Positions 10,001 through 19,471 of a stretch of DNA of 64,000 nucleotides are shown here, one piece after another. Made by a program: the position numbers and the translations under genes. The stretch's first letter is position 1, and every line of letters starts with the position of its first letter. The notes beneath the pieces were generated by a model. It did not search any database and had not been told where the DNA came from. It saw only the letters and a program-made list of their open reading frames with translations. This DNA comes from Chitinophaga sp. (GTDB taxonomy: Bacteria > Bacteroidota > Bacteroidia > Chitinophagales > Chitinophagaceae), in the NCBI RefSeq assembly GCF_017745275.1, contig NZ_JAGHZS010000001.1, positions 372,001 through 436,000 on the forward strand, given 5' to 3'.

Positions 10001-10248
10001 AAAAAGCAAACTTCGTAAGAGCGCGCGAAATCAGCCTTGGCTATACTTTCCCAAGCGTAAAAAGACAACTGGGTGTAAATACCCTGCGTGTATATGCGTT
10101 AGTACAGAATGCTTTCATTATCACCAAATACAAAGGTGCTGATCCGGAAATCAATACTAACCGTACCAATAATATCAACTACGGTGTAGATAACAGAGGT
10201 GTTCCAATGCCAAGAGTATTCACGTTCGGATTAAATGTTGGATTCTAA
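7096..10248 (+). CDS. SusC/RagA-family TonB-linked outer-membrane protein
   Basis: A 1050-aa outer-membrane importer. It has a signal peptide ending AFAQ at about residue 21, a carboxypeptidase-regulatory-like domain (TIKGKVTDAQDGSPLPGVSV) to about residue 100, the SusC signature NEVIVTGYGELKRKDVTSSV, a plug domain with IRGVNSIS and VDVLKDAAATALYGSRAAAGVIVITTK, and a 22-strand-type barrel ending in FTFGLNVGF. There is no STN domain, so it is unlikely to signal to a FecR. The SusD partner follows after 25 bases. No glycoside hydrolase is in this operon, so the substrate is unclear; the divergent sulfatase is a hint. Confidence 0.97.
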   Translation: MKKGLLLWLLLAIGMVQAFAQTRTIKGKVTDAQDGSPLPGVSVSVKGAKTGAVSGVDGTFSIQVDNAASLVFSFVGYEQKEEKIGNRQSITVALNNSNKILNEVIVTGYGELKRKDVTSSVTAVSGALINDRPTTSFDQALTGRAAGVNIGPGSGVLGDVVKISIRGVNSISNSNQPLIIVDGIPMNTNTNLNVFNSGNGTRYNPLADINPNDIETVDVLKDAAATALYGSRAAAGVIVITTKRGKTGTININYNGYVGAAKAARLPKVLNGDDFNTIQNEKAANSTRAGNPIVPIAKDIDLNGDGKPDRTDWLKETFQTGIVHSHQLSLSGGTEKAKFYASGEYSDQKGIVITNRLRRGGMRVNLDVTPKKWLKSGISLYASKTLNNGVLSDSYLAGSTSSSFSAPPNVPVYDKNGELYIKASNGDLGDGGNTITPANRFNRFFHPLSNVLLGRNDNTSTRVLSSAYVEVEPIPGLKFTSRFSVDFLQNFEDQYSGPKQAGNGIGLNGLVQENLLRKNQWNWSNYATYTKSINDIHFINATLGVESQYAQEKSLYTGQGNLADSYFKEIYDGLYAGVENSFTGGGNIANAFNSYFGKVGYNYGSKYYFDATLRADAYSDFGINNRRGYFPGASIGWRVSEEGFFKDNVSVISDLKLRASYGLVGNSNIRAYAYRTLYGGGSYADINGFSLNQVGDPNLKWETSKKLDIGIDVALLKNRITVTADYFNSNIDNLILDAPILATVGTPWNPVTNVPGSILTTNIGAMWNRGAEFTINTRNIETKDFTWSSSLNFTYIKNKVTATADGSDISAANNRASIGRTLGVFKLVEWGGVNPDNGFPMFYNKNHELVMYNPTPGVANKWTTPDGKTNKSPISSSDAQYQDKSGYPTFFGGLNNTFTYKGIDLSIFLQYSGGNYVYNATRAALMTTFFGNNLEEIKDRWTPDNKNTDVPKLFLADATITQASTRWLEKANFVRAREISLGYTFPSVKRQLGVNTLRVYALVQNAFIITKYKGADPEINTNRTNNINYGVDNRGVPMPRVFTFGLNVGF

Positions 10249-10273
10249 TTGTTAGTGACTAAAAAAGAGAATT

Positions 10274-11758
10274 ATGAACTTAAAAAATAAATTAAACTTC
10301 ACTAAAAGATTCCATCTCGGCTTTGCGATGGGTACAGTGGCCCTTGCCTCCACAGTGATGTTTTCGTGCTCCAAAGTAAATGATCAGCAACCATTCTCCA
10401 AGCTGGATCCCAAAGATGCATTCAGCAACCCGGAAAGGATTGGTAAAGCTGCAGTAGGTATGTATGATGCGTTACAAAACGTGGAATTCCTGGGCGGTCG
10501 TGTACTTATTTATGCAGATCAACGCGGGGTGGATGTTAACAGCGCCAGTTATTTTACCAACCTGGGTACTTTCGATATGTTGTCTAACAACGTATATGCC
10601 TTCAACTGCTGGTCTGGCGGTTACAGAACCATCAACGAAGTCAATTTCTTCAGCATGAACCTGAAGGAAAATGAAAAAGTTGTTACACCAGAGGAAGCAG
10701 CCGGTTACTATGCGGAGGGTAAATTTATCCGTGCCCTTACCTATTTCTACCTGGTAAATACTTATGCCCAAACCTTCAGAGCTTCAGCAGATGGTAGCCA
10801 TATTGGTATTCCCCTGATCCTGACTGCTCCCAAAGATGGTGCGGAAGCAACAGATCCTAAAAACAAAGTAAAGCGTAACACCGTAAAGGAAATTTACGAC
10901 CAGATGATTAAAGACCTGCTGGAAGCTGCACCTGCATTGCCTGTTTCAACCGGTGACGGTTTTGCTGACCATGCCAGGGCTACCAAAGGCGCTGCACACG
11001 CTTTGCTGTCCCGTATTTATTTATACCAGGGCAACTGGGCTAAAGCAAGAGATTTTGCCGACAGCGTGTTATTATCTTCTGCCGGATATGAACTGGATGC
11101 TACGCCAGCTACTGTATTTTCAGCAGGCAACTATCAAAGTTCTACTGAACGCATTTTCTCTGTAGCCATGAACTCCGGGGATAATCCAAATACAAATAAC
11201 GCACTGGGTCAGCACTATGGTTCCAATGGTCGTGCAGATATTTCCATCAGCGCCGACTATCGTAAATTACCCAACTTCGATTATCAAACTGATTTAAGAG
11301 GTAAGCCACTGTTCACCTATAATATCGATAAGGTGACTAAAGATACCGTTGCCTTCTATACCAAGAAGTTCTTCGGTACCAGCACCTTTGATGCCTGGGT
11401 ACCTGTAATACGCCTGGCAGAAGTAATGCTGATCAAAGCAGAAGCATTAGCCAGACTGAATACAGCAGCACCGGATGCAGAGGCTATTCGCTTACTCAAT
11501 GCCATCAGAACAAGGGCAAAAGCCAGCACCCTGGCGCCTGCCACACAGGCTGACCTGATCACCAACATCCTCACAGAACGCCGTATTGAACTGGCTTTCG
11601 AAGGTCATGGTGTAATGGACTTCCAGAGAACTCAGCGCGACATACCTGCACATGGTAATGTGATAACACAGAAATGGAATGGTAACTATACCATCTTCCC
11701 GCTTCCTGTTTTAGAAATAGAACGTAATCCAAACATGGTACAGAATGACGGTTACTAA
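10274..11758 (+). CDS. SusD/RagB-family surface lipoprotein
   Basis: A 494-aa surface lipoprotein that caps the SusC barrel and binds ligand. The N-terminus has a rather long polar start, then a hydrophobic stretch and lipobox MFSC with the lipidated Cys near residue 33. The SusD fold is supported by the TPR-like region GAAHALLSRIYLYQGNWAKARDFAD, the RLAEVMLIKAEALAR stretch and the C-terminal LTERRIELAFEGHGVMDFQRT motif typical of RagB/SusD. It is in an operon with the SusC gene 25 bases upstream and ends at a strong bidirectional terminator. Confidence 0.96.
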   Translation: MNLKNKLNFTKRFHLGFAMGTVALASTVMFSCSKVNDQQPFSKLDPKDAFSNPERIGKAAVGMYDALQNVEFLGGRVLIYADQRGVDVNSASYFTNLGTFDMLSNNVYAFNCWSGGYRTINEVNFFSMNLKENEKVVTPEEAAGYYAEGKFIRALTYFYLVNTYAQTFRASADGSHIGIPLILTAPKDGAEATDPKNKVKRNTVKEIYDQMIKDLLEAAPALPVSTGDGFADHARATKGAAHALLSRIYLYQGNWAKARDFADSVLLSSAGYELDATPATVFSAGNYQSSTERIFSVAMNSGDNPNTNNALGQHYGSNGRADISISADYRKLPNFDYQTDLRGKPLFTYNIDKVTKDTVAFYTKKFFGTSTFDAWVPVIRLAEVMLIKAEALARLNTAAPDAEAIRLLNAIRTRAKASTLAPATQADLITNILTERRIELAFEGHGVMDFQRTQRDIPAHGNVITQKWNGNYTIFPLPVLEIERNPNMVQNDGY

Positions 11759-11800
11759 TCGAAAGATGAACTACTGATATCATTCCTAATACTATATAAA

Positions 11801-11843
11801 AACAAATATGCCGGCTGCAGATGTAGCCGGCATTTGTTTTTTT
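11801..11843. terminator. Bidirectional intrinsic terminator
   Basis: An 8-bp GC-rich stem (809-816 with 825-832 of the 11,000s) is extended by AACAAA/TTTGTT outside a 2-base bulge and followed by TTTTTTTG on the plus strand. The minus strand also reads into a T-rich tract. It lies between the convergent ends of susD (11758) and the IPT/NHL gene (11865) and probably serves both operons. Confidence 0.85.
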
Positions 11844-11864
11844 GTTTATGAAATCTATCAGCGC

Positions 11865-14015
11865 TTACTTAAAGAAGATTTTCCTGACGGTCTTATTGGT
11901 TTGCTCAACTACATACATATTTCCTTCCGTATCTACACATATACTCCGGATACTGCTAAACAACGCCTGGTTCAATGTACCATCCTGGTAGCCTCCCCTT
12001 GGAGGCGCCGTACCACCTTTCCAGCCCGCAACGGTAATCACCGCATCGTCTGTCACCATACGCACCGCATTATTATCTGCTATATACATTACCCCTGCCA
12101 CCGGATCACTTACAATACCTGACAACAAGGAGAGGCCTGCCATCCGGAGTGGCCCATCATTATACCCCCACTGGAAACCGGTATAAATAGATTTGTTACC
12201 ATCACTGATCCTTAATACCTGCGCATCGTCACTGGTATAAAAAATATTGCCGGCATTATCTACTGCCATTGTAGTACCTGGTGTTTCATAGGCATTGAGC
12301 GCCAACCGGGTAGCATTGCCAAATGCATCCAGCTTGTATGGTCCATTATACTGTCCACCTACGAACAACGTACCATTCTTATCTATCGCAATGCCAAATG
12401 GCGTGAAGGTAAAGCGGGCATAGGTAGTAACTACCCCGGCAGGTGTTATTTTACGTAAGGCTTTGTTTACCTGGTCTACTACGTATAAATTATCCTGCGC
12501 GTCCACTACCATCCCGGTGACGTAGTTAAATGAAGCATTTGTACCCGTGCCATTTTCAAAACCGCTTTGTCCATCTGCGCGGCCTGCAAACAGGGTCACG
12601 GTACCATCCTTCGCTACTTTCTTTATCACATGTACATCTCCTACATACACGTTGCCATTTTTATCTGCCGCTACCCCAAACGGATAATTAAAAGCGCTGC
12701 TATTAGGGCCACCAGCAAAGGTGATTACACCGGCTCTTTTAAATACAGGTCCTGCTGCTACCAGGCTGCCTACTTTCACTTGTACTGCACCGGTAGAGAT
12801 ACCAACGGGCATCACTACACGCAGCGTGGTATCTGTAGCTTCGCTCACTGGTACGCTGATGCCGTTAAAGGTCACCATATTATCCCCGGCATTGGAGCTA
12901 AAACCAATCCCTTTTACAATCACTTCCGTTCCTGCCAGTCCATTATCCGGCAATAACTGTTTCACGCCCAGCGCCTGTTCTTTAAACAAAGGTCCGGTGG
13001 TTTGCTGACCATTCACCATAATCTGCAAAGCTCCCGCACCTGCACCTGCCGGTACTTTCACGCTGATCTGGCGGTCGCCGGTGGTAGTCACCACCGCAGG
13101 CTGCCCATTAAACATAACGCTTACTTCATCCGCCAACGTGCTGAAATAGTCACCGGTAATATCTACTACCGCACCAGCAGGGCCACTTAGCGGCGCCACT
13201 GTTTTGATGACAGGCTTAGGTACTACTGTAAATACATTACCTACCGTTTTCTGCCCGTTGATGCTTACCGCCACCGGACCGGTAGCCACGCCTTCCGGTG
13301 CTGTTACCACCAGCTTATTATCAGCAGCACTTACTACTGTAGCCGGCTTACCGTTGAAGGTCACCATATTGCCGGTAGCAGCAGTACTAAAGCCGGTTCC
13401 ACTGATGACCACCTGTGTACCGGCCCCACCTTTCACCGGCTTAATACTACTGATGAGTTGAAAAGTAAAATCAGGTCCGGATACGGTTTTACCGCTCACG
13501 TTTACCACCACTTTACCTGTTCCCGCTCCTTCCGGTACTACTGCAATCAGCAAAGTATCCGAAGCCGCGGTAATCAGTGCTGCCTTACCATTCACGATTA
13601 CTGCCGCCGGGCCTTCCAGGCTGCTGAAGCCGGCACCACGAATAGAAATGTTCGTACCTGCGGGGCCGTTAGCCGGGTTGATACCATGTAAACTCAATGC
13701 CTGGTAAGTATACGTACCCAGGTCCTGCTTACGCTCTCCGGCTTTCACCGTGAGCGTACCGCTGGTTCCCTGTTCAGGCGCCAATACAATCAGTATGGAG
13801 TCGCGGGCATCCACTACTTTGGCGTCTGTGCCGTTAAAACTTACACTTACGTCTTTGGTAAGACCCTGTCCCTGCAGGGTAACAATGGTACCAGCGTTAC
13901 CACTGTTAGGCCAGAATGTTTTTACATTCATGGACACAGCGTCCTTGTTGTTATTTTTCCTGCAGGCGAAAGCCAGTATACTGCATACTACCAACAGGGA
14001 TAAATATCTTTTCAT
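11865..14015 (-). CDS. Lipoprotein with five IPT/TIG domains and NHL repeats
   Basis: A 716-aa predicted surface lipoprotein. The ATG at 14015 is chosen because it gives MKRYLSLLVVCS followed by lipobox LAFAC; the upstream extension of the frame overlaps the previous gene and is not needed. Five IPT/TIG immunoglobulin-like modules of about 80 residues follow in tandem. Each opens with a P-x-G-x-A-G-T-type turn and contains a V-x-F-N-G-x-x-A segment. The C-terminal 290 residues hold NHL-type propeller repeats (GVAADKNGNVYVGD, GMVVDAQDNLYVVD and similar). It is the last gene of the sigma/anti-sigma operon, 19 bases after the Oar-like receptor. Ligand or glycan binding at the surface is the likely role. 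Confidence 0.9.
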   Translation of the reverse strand: MKRYLSLLVVCSILAFACRKNNNKDAVSMNVKTFWPNSGNAGTIVTLQGQGLTKDVSVSFNGTDAKVVDARDSILIVLAPEQGTSGTLTVKAGERKQDLGTYTYQALSLHGINPANGPAGTNISIRGAGFSSLEGPAAVIVNGKAALITAASDTLLIAVVPEGAGTGKVVVNVSGKTVSGPDFTFQLISSIKPVKGGAGTQVVISGTGFSTAATGNMVTFNGKPATVVSAADNKLVVTAPEGVATGPVAVSINGQKTVGNVFTVVPKPVIKTVAPLSGPAGAVVDITGDYFSTLADEVSVMFNGQPAVVTTTGDRQISVKVPAGAGAGALQIMVNGQQTTGPLFKEQALGVKQLLPDNGLAGTEVIVKGIGFSSNAGDNMVTFNGISVPVSEATDTTLRVVMPVGISTGAVQVKVGSLVAAGPVFKRAGVITFAGGPNSSAFNYPFGVAADKNGNVYVGDVHVIKKVAKDGTVTLFAGRADGQSGFENGTGTNASFNYVTGMVVDAQDNLYVVDQVNKALRKITPAGVVTTYARFTFTPFGIAIDKNGTLFVGGQYNGPYKLDAFGNATRLALNAYETPGTTMAVDNAGNIFYTSDDAQVLRISDGNKSIYTGFQWGYNDGPLRMAGLSLLSGIVSDPVAGVMYIADNNAVRMVTDDAVITVAGWKGGTAPPRGGYQDGTLNQALFSSIRSICVDTEGNMYVVEQTNKTVRKIFFK

Positions 14016-14034
14016 ATTAGTTGTATTAGTCAGC

Positions 14035-17000
14035 TTAAAAAGAATACCGCATTCCCAGTTGCATCTGCGCACGGGAATTGAAGAAGTCCACAGAATAAGG
14101 CTTGCCCGGGTTTTCAAACGTATATACCGGATAACCTCCCGGATTTTGCCTGGCCGGGAACACAGGCGTTAAACCTGTACTGGCTGTAGAGTTGAACGTA
14201 TTGGGAGAAAAATATACTTTCCCCCAGTTACTATTTACCAGGTTGGTCAGGTTCACAATATCCAGGGTGAAGGTGATGTATTGCTTTGCACCAAAATGAT
14301 ACTCCTGTGCAAAGTGCAGATCTGCCTGTATGTTCCAGGGAGTACGACCCGCATTACGTTCTGTAAACTGTCCGCGGCGGGAACGGAGATATTTATCTCC
14401 ATCGATATAGGCATTGAATGCCGCGGCCTGCGCTGCGGCTCCATCTCCCTTATCCTGGAAATAATTCACCGCTTCTTCTACCTTTGGAATATACAGCAGG
14501 CTTACCTGTTGTGGTAATCCCTGTATGCTGTTATTTACAATACCATAGGTAAACGGACTACCACTCTGAGCCGTAGCAAAAACGGTCAGCGTACTTACCC
14601 AGCTATTGCTCCAGGCTTTGTGGTAAGTAACGTTACCGACTATACGATGACGCACATCGAAGTTAGACCAGGCCAGCCCCGGATTGTTGGGATTCAATGC
14701 CTGGTTCAACTGCCAGTTACTTTCCATGGAATTACGGATACCATTCGATACATCTTTGGAACCGCCATACGTGTAAGCGAGGGAAGCCTGTATACCGGAA
14801 GGGAATGTACGGTTTACACTGCCGGTAAAACTATAACGGTAACCTTTGCTGGTATTGCTTAACAGGTAGGCATTAGAGAAATGAGGATCTACTGTACCAC
14901 TATAAACAGGTTGCTGATGATCTTTATCATACGCATAATATTTAGGATCATCTTTGATATTCACCTGCTGGAACAATACATCCTTCAATGATTTGGTGTA
15001 CATCGCTTCCAGGGTATACTTAAACCCTGCAGGGCTGGTATAATCCACACCTGCACTGGTGCGCCATACCTGCGGCATCACAAAGTTGTTGTCTAAAACA
15101 TCTACCTGTGTTTTACCCGCATTACGGTTATTCATCACCGCACCATTCTGTTCAATAAATTGCGCAATACCGTTAGGATTCGGTTTCAGCGGATCGCTAC
15201 CGGGAGCAAATGCTTTTGTATCTGCCTTCTGATCAAAAGAGCCGTAGTTAATACCGTTGTTATAGTAAGCATAGGCTATCCATGCAAATGGAATACGACC
15301 GGTAAACAAGCCGGTCCCACCGCGCAGGATCAGGCTTTGGTCGCCTTTTACATCGAAGCGGAAGCCGAGTCGTGGCGACACTTGTACTTTACCGAGGTAG
15401 CCATTGTTAATGCGATTAAGCGGTGTATAGGTATAAGTGTTACCAAAGAAACCATCAGTATAAGCGTTCTGTGTTTTGTCGCTCAGCGCCGGTTTCTCCG
15501 GCAACCAGGTATAATCTGCCCGCAAACCAGGAATCAGCTTCAGCTTATCTGTTACCTGTATTTCATCCTGTGCGTATACGCTATGCATATTCACACTGAA
15601 CTTCGCTTCGGGATTTTCCAGGATATAATTGCGGCTGTTGTTGGTATAGTTATAACTTCCTCTTACGCGGTAAGGGTTGTTGTTGAGATAGTCTTCGATG
15701 CTGAGGTAGTCCACACGGCCATTCCAGGCGTTCACAAATCCGTAGTTAATCCGATACAGCTCATTGTGCATACCGAATAACATGGTATGCTTTCCTGTGC
15801 GCCAGGTGAGGTTATCAGAAATTTCAACAGTACGTTGTTTCATATCGAAGATACTGGCTTCACGATCTGTACCCAGGTAGATAGTAGTTCCCGGTGTGCG
15901 GCCTGCAATCTGTACCTGTGGCAGCGTTGGATCGGAGTCAGGATTACGTTTATCGTGTACCACGCTGTAGCCGGCAATGAAGCTGTTGGACCAGCGGTTG
16001 TTGAAGCGCGACTTCAGCTCCATCACGGTTGAAGTTTGATTGTTCACTTGTTGATAAGCCATGCTGCTGAAACGGAAGTCCTGCTGATCACGGTCCATGT
16101 TCATCGCTTTGGATAAAATGGTATTGTTGCGCACAGACAGCTGGTGCTTGTCGTTAATGTTCCAGTCGAGGCGATTGAAAAATTTCTGAGAGCGGGAATA
16201 AGCGCTGTAGTTGCCGGCTGTACCCGGATCAAAGCTGTTACCATAACGATCCAATGTAGACTGACGGATCTGGTCTGCATCTTTGATGCTGAGGATCTGT
16301 GCAGTTTCTTTTTGGCCAACGAGCAACTGGGAAGGATCCTGGCGGGAAGTGATTTCCTCGTTGGTGAAGAAGAACAATTTATTTTTGATGATAGGGAAAC
16401 CTACTCTCACCCCTGCCTGGTAATCGTAAAAGTCGTTGTTCATTTTAATGCCAGCAGGACCTTTACCGGTAAGCGCAGCATTGCGGCCAAAGCCGTACAC
16501 GGAGCCGGTAACGGTGTTGGTACCACTGCGGGTAACTGCGTTGACGCTACCACCGGTAAAGTTACCAATCTTCACATCGAAAGGTGCGAGGTATACCTGC
16601 ATGTCTTCGATGGCATCCAGTGATACCGCGTTGGTACGGGTGCTGGAGCCGGGCATGCCGGAGCTACCGGTGATACCGCCGGCAGAAGGACTGAAACCAA
16701 TCGCATCGTTATTAATAGCACCATCGATGGTAACGTTGTTATACCGGAAGTTAGTACCGGCGAAAGAGTTATCCCTGGAGCTTTGTGGTACCATCTTGGT
16801 CATGTCCTGCAAGCTGCGGGAAATAGTAGGCATGTTGGCCAACTGGGTACGACTGATATTCTGTCCTGTTCCGAAGGTATTGGCAGAAGCGCCTTTCTTT
16901 GTGCCTTTCACGGTTATAGCCGATAATTCCTTACCAGCTACAGCCAGCACAAAATTGAGTTGCATCGGTTCACCGAGGCGGATATTCAATTGTTCTCTTT

Positions 17001-17274
17001 TCTGTGGTTGCATGCCCATCATGGTAACAGTTACCGAGTAAGGCCCACCAATACGCAAACCGGGTAAATAGTAGCGGCCATCAGTACCGGTGGCAACGCC
17101 GTATTTGGTACCGGACGGCTCATGCAGTGCTACTACGGTTACACCGATAAGTGGTTCATTTTTATCACCGGTGATTTTCCCGCTGAGCGTACCATTTGTT
17201 TCCTGTGCCATTGCCGGGAAGCGCAGGCAGAGCAGGAACGCAAAAAAATAAGCTATGTATAAAATTTTATTCAT
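14035..17274 (-). CDS. Oar-like TonB-dependent receptor
   Basis: A 1079-aa outer-membrane protein. It has a signal peptide ending AMAQ at about residue 24, a carboxypeptidase-regulatory-like domain (GTLSGKITGDKNEPLIGVTVVAL), a plug domain (TFGTGQNISRTQLANMPTISRSLQDMTKMVPQ, with GGSVNAVTRSGTN) and a large barrel ending QLGMRYSF. This domain order and the NAVTRSGTN motif match the Oar/TonB-receptor group rather than SusC. No SusD is nearby. It sits between three FAS1 lipoproteins and the IPT/NHL lipoprotein, with gaps of 5 and 19 bases, so it is co-transcribed with them. It is the second TonB receptor of this operon. Confidence 0.93.
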   Translation of the reverse strand: MNKILYIAYFFAFLLCLRFPAMAQETNGTLSGKITGDKNEPLIGVTVVALHEPSGTKYGVATGTDGRYYLPGLRIGGPYSVTVTMMGMQPQKREQLNIRLGEPMQLNFVLAVAGKELSAITVKGTKKGASANTFGTGQNISRTQLANMPTISRSLQDMTKMVPQSSRDNSFAGTNFRYNNVTIDGAINNDAIGFSPSAGGITGSSGMPGSSTRTNAVSLDAIEDMQVYLAPFDVKIGNFTGGSVNAVTRSGTNTVTGSVYGFGRNAALTGKGPAGIKMNNDFYDYQAGVRVGFPIIKNKLFFFTNEEITSRQDPSQLLVGQKETAQILSIKDADQIRQSTLDRYGNSFDPGTAGNYSAYSRSQKFFNRLDWNINDKHQLSVRNNTILSKAMNMDRDQQDFRFSSMAYQQVNNQTSTVMELKSRFNNRWSNSFIAGYSVVHDKRNPDSDPTLPQVQIAGRTPGTTIYLGTDREASIFDMKQRTVEISDNLTWRTGKHTMLFGMHNELYRINYGFVNAWNGRVDYLSIEDYLNNNPYRVRGSYNYTNNSRNYILENPEAKFSVNMHSVYAQDEIQVTDKLKLIPGLRADYTWLPEKPALSDKTQNAYTDGFFGNTYTYTPLNRINNGYLGKVQVSPRLGFRFDVKGDQSLILRGGTGLFTGRIPFAWIAYAYYNNGINYGSFDQKADTKAFAPGSDPLKPNPNGIAQFIEQNGAVMNNRNAGKTQVDVLDNNFVMPQVWRTSAGVDYTSPAGFKYTLEAMYTKSLKDVLFQQVNIKDDPKYYAYDKDHQQPVYSGTVDPHFSNAYLLSNTSKGYRYSFTGSVNRTFPSGIQASLAYTYGGSKDVSNGIRNSMESNWQLNQALNPNNPGLAWSNFDVRHRIVGNVTYHKAWSNSWVSTLTVFATAQSGSPFTYGIVNNSIQGLPQQVSLLYIPKVEEAVNYFQDKGDGAAAQAAAFNAYIDGDKYLRSRRGQFTERNAGRTPWNIQADLHFAQEYHFGAKQYITFTLDIVNLTNLVNSNWGKVYFSPNTFNSTASTGLTPVFPARQNPGGYPVYTFENPGKPYSVDFFNSRAQMQLGMRYSF

Positions 17275-17279
17275 CGCAA

Positions 17280-18257
17280 TTACTGGTTTTCTTTTAATAC
17301 CTGGTCTATGATATGCAGTACACCGTTGCCGGCCATGAAATTCTGTTTCACCACTTTAGCCGCCATTTTATTACTGGCGCCTTTGATGTTGATACCGGTA
17401 TATTTCACTCCTTCTTTTTCAAGGGTAATCAACACGTTGTTGCCGTTCATCATGGCTTGCTGCGATTGATCAGTACTACCTGTGGTGAGAATATAATCGT
17501 AAATGAATTTCCTGCCGGGGAAGAAATGATACTGCAATAGATCTTTCAACACCTTTACATCTGTCTGAAGCACACTGTCGGCAGAAGGATACCCTGCTGC
17601 ACGGAAAGCATTATTGGATGGTGCAAAGAAGGTATACACGCTACTACCGGCGATACTTTCCTTCATACCTGTGCGTTGCAAAGCCGTATTCAAGAAAGTA
17701 AGACTGGTATCTGATGCAATAGCGGTGGAGAGGTTCGCTTGTACCAACGGCTGCAGCACTGTATTCAATACCTGGATGATACCGTTGCTGGCAGGAAGGT
17801 TATAAGCTAGTACCGGGCTACCATTTACGGTCAGAATAGTATCTGCTCCTTTTACCCAATGGGTAACGAACATTTTAGCGCCGGTGATGGCACTGATTTC
17901 CTGGTTAAATTTAAAGGGCAGTTTATTTAGTTCCCAGGTACCATTAACAATATGATAAGCTACCAGCTTATTGAGCACATCTCCGCTTTCCGTCAGCACT
18001 TGTTGTGTAGTAGCGTATCCGGCCCTGGCAAAGGCGTTGTTATCCGGTATCATTACGGTATACGGACCTTCTCCGGTCAGTACACTGCGGAAGCCGGTGC
18101 GGCCTAAAGCAGTACTAAAAGCGGAAAAGTTAAATTTATTATCATCGATGATGTAGGTTAACCGGTTTAATCCGGCGTTGCCCGGCTCATTATCTTTATC
18201 CTTTGTGCAGGCTGCCAGCATTAACAACAGCAAACCTGTGCAGGTAAATTTTTTCAT
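17280..18257 (-). CDS. Fasciclin (FAS1) domain lipoprotein 1
   Basis: A 325-aa lipoprotein with lipobox LAAC near residue 17 and two FAS1 domains (about 35-165 and 170-322). Each domain carries the FAS1 hallmarks: a YTVMIPDNNAF or YTFFAPSNNAF segment (H1 box), a central LVAYHIV or LLQYHFF motif and a closing NGIIQVLNTVL or NGVLHIIDQVL (H2 box). FAS1 domains mediate adhesion or ligand binding at the surface. It is the third of three consecutive FAS1 genes and ends 5 bases before the Oar-like receptor. The ligand is unknown. Confidence 0.92.
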   Translation of the reverse strand: MKKFTCTGLLLLMLAACTKDKDNEPGNAGLNRLTYIIDDNKFNFSAFSTALGRTGFRSVLTGEGPYTVMIPDNNAFARAGYATTQQVLTESGDVLNKLVAYHIVNGTWELNKLPFKFNQEISAITGAKMFVTHWVKGADTILTVNGSPVLAYNLPASNGIIQVLNTVLQPLVQANLSTAIASDTSLTFLNTALQRTGMKESIAGSSVYTFFAPSNNAFRAAGYPSADSVLQTDVKVLKDLLQYHFFPGRKFIYDYILTTGSTDQSQQAMMNGNNVLITLEKEGVKYTGINIKGASNKMAAKVVKQNFMAGNGVLHIIDQVLKENQ

Positions 18258-18275
18258 TTTGTCTGCGTTTAAAAA

Positions 18276-19469
18276 TTATCTTTTAAAGAGATCATCTACT
18301 TCATGAACGACGCCATTAATGACCCGGGTATTTTTTTGCTTTAAAGGGATATAAGGATAGTTGGTATTGATTCTTCTTATACCCGGCTGGCCGTTGTTAT
18401 TGATAAAAGACAGGCGGATGATTACCGGTCCTTCATTGTAGCGCTGGCCAGCACGCAGTACGATACCTGAGAGGCCGGATGCATTATTAACGAGGTCATT
18501 AGAGAAGTATACGGGCCCTACCCGGTAATTAAGATCCAGCTGGCTGGCAGTGGCTACTTCCGGTCCGCATGCATTCAGGATAGAATCCATGGCAGTAGAA
18601 GGTGTTTGCCAGAACATGTTGTCATCATAACCGGGATCCGGCAGTGGCCAGGAACGGAGGTTGAATTGCAGTATATCGTCAGCGTTATGAAAGCCATTTT
18701 TGATGAATGCCTCATTGGTGGGTGCAAACAGTGTGAACTGCGCAAAGGTGGGCGACGACTTCAGGAAGGCAGATTTTTCATTCATCCATACCGATGCGTA
18801 AAGACTATCACTGATACGTATGGCATCCACATACAAACTGAACTGAGGCTGACTTTGCAGGTATTCCCACATCGTTTGCTGTGGTTGGGCAATCAGGTGT
18901 TCAATCGGGTAGATGATACCATTGGATCCTTCCAGGTATTGCCCCCATTTGGCGAGTGCATTACCATTGATGATGAGGCTATCGCCCGACTTTGCGGGGA
19001 ACAGAAAATCTGTGTACTTAGTGCCATACCACTCGTCTCTGCCGGTGAGCTCCCGGGATGACAGCGTAGCGGTTGGCGTACTGCCGTTTACGCTGGCTAT
19101 ACTTTCCGGTACCAGGCGGGCAGGCATCACATAATAGGTTAACAGGCTGGTTAGTGTAGCCGCATCCGTATTTTTAATTTTATCTGATGTCCAGCCGGCT
19201 TCATCAAAGGCTTTATCATCAGGTACCAGTAAGGTATAAAAACCAGCGCCTCCTTTTTTCACGGTTTCATCCATACCGGCACGTTGCCATGCCTCACGAA
19301 AACGGGTATACGGCGATGCTGCCAGTTGTTGCTGCCAGGTTTTATCCGGACCAGGTTTGTAAGGTATCGCTTCCCCTACCGGTTCCGGTTCAATATCCTG
19401 TTTTTTACAAGCGGCAAAAGACAGGAGTAGCAATAAGAGTAAAGATATTCTTGATGTCATTATTTTCAT
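18276..19469 (-). CDS. Fasciclin (FAS1) domain lipoprotein 2
   Basis: A 397-aa lipoprotein; the lipobox FAAC follows a poly-leucine signal segment. The first ATG is used; one three codons downstream would also preserve the signal peptide. Two FAS1 domains are visible: the first with FYTLLVPDDKAFDEAGW, LLTYYVMPARL and NGIIYPIEHLI, and the second, more divergent and longer, with FTLFAPTNEAFIKNGF and NGVVHEVDDLF at the C-terminus. The second domain has a long insertion around residues 270-370. It sits 2 bases after the preceding FAS1 gene and 18 bases before the next, inside the sigma/FecR operon. Confidence 0.9.
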   Translation of the reverse strand: MKIMTSRISLLLLLLLSFAACKKQDIEPEPVGEAIPYKPGPDKTWQQQLAASPYTRFREAWQRAGMDETVKKGGAGFYTLLVPDDKAFDEAGWTSDKIKNTDAATLTSLLTYYVMPARLVPESIASVNGSTPTATLSSRELTGRDEWYGTKYTDFLFPAKSGDSLIINGNALAKWGQYLEGSNGIIYPIEHLIAQPQQTMWEYLQSQPQFSLYVDAIRISDSLYASVWMNEKSAFLKSSPTFAQFTLFAPTNEAFIKNGFHNADDILQFNLRSWPLPDPGYDDNMFWQTPSTAMDSILNACGPEVATASQLDLNYRVGPVYFSNDLVNNASGLSGIVLRAGQRYNEGPVIIRLSFINNNGQPGIRRINTNYPYIPLKQKNTRVINGVVHEVDDLFKR

Positions 19470-19471
19470 TT

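Noticed and set aside
12567..12956. Long plus-strand open frames inside the IPT/NHL and receptor genes
   Set aside because: They are antisense shadows of GC-rich coding sequence without any protein-like features.
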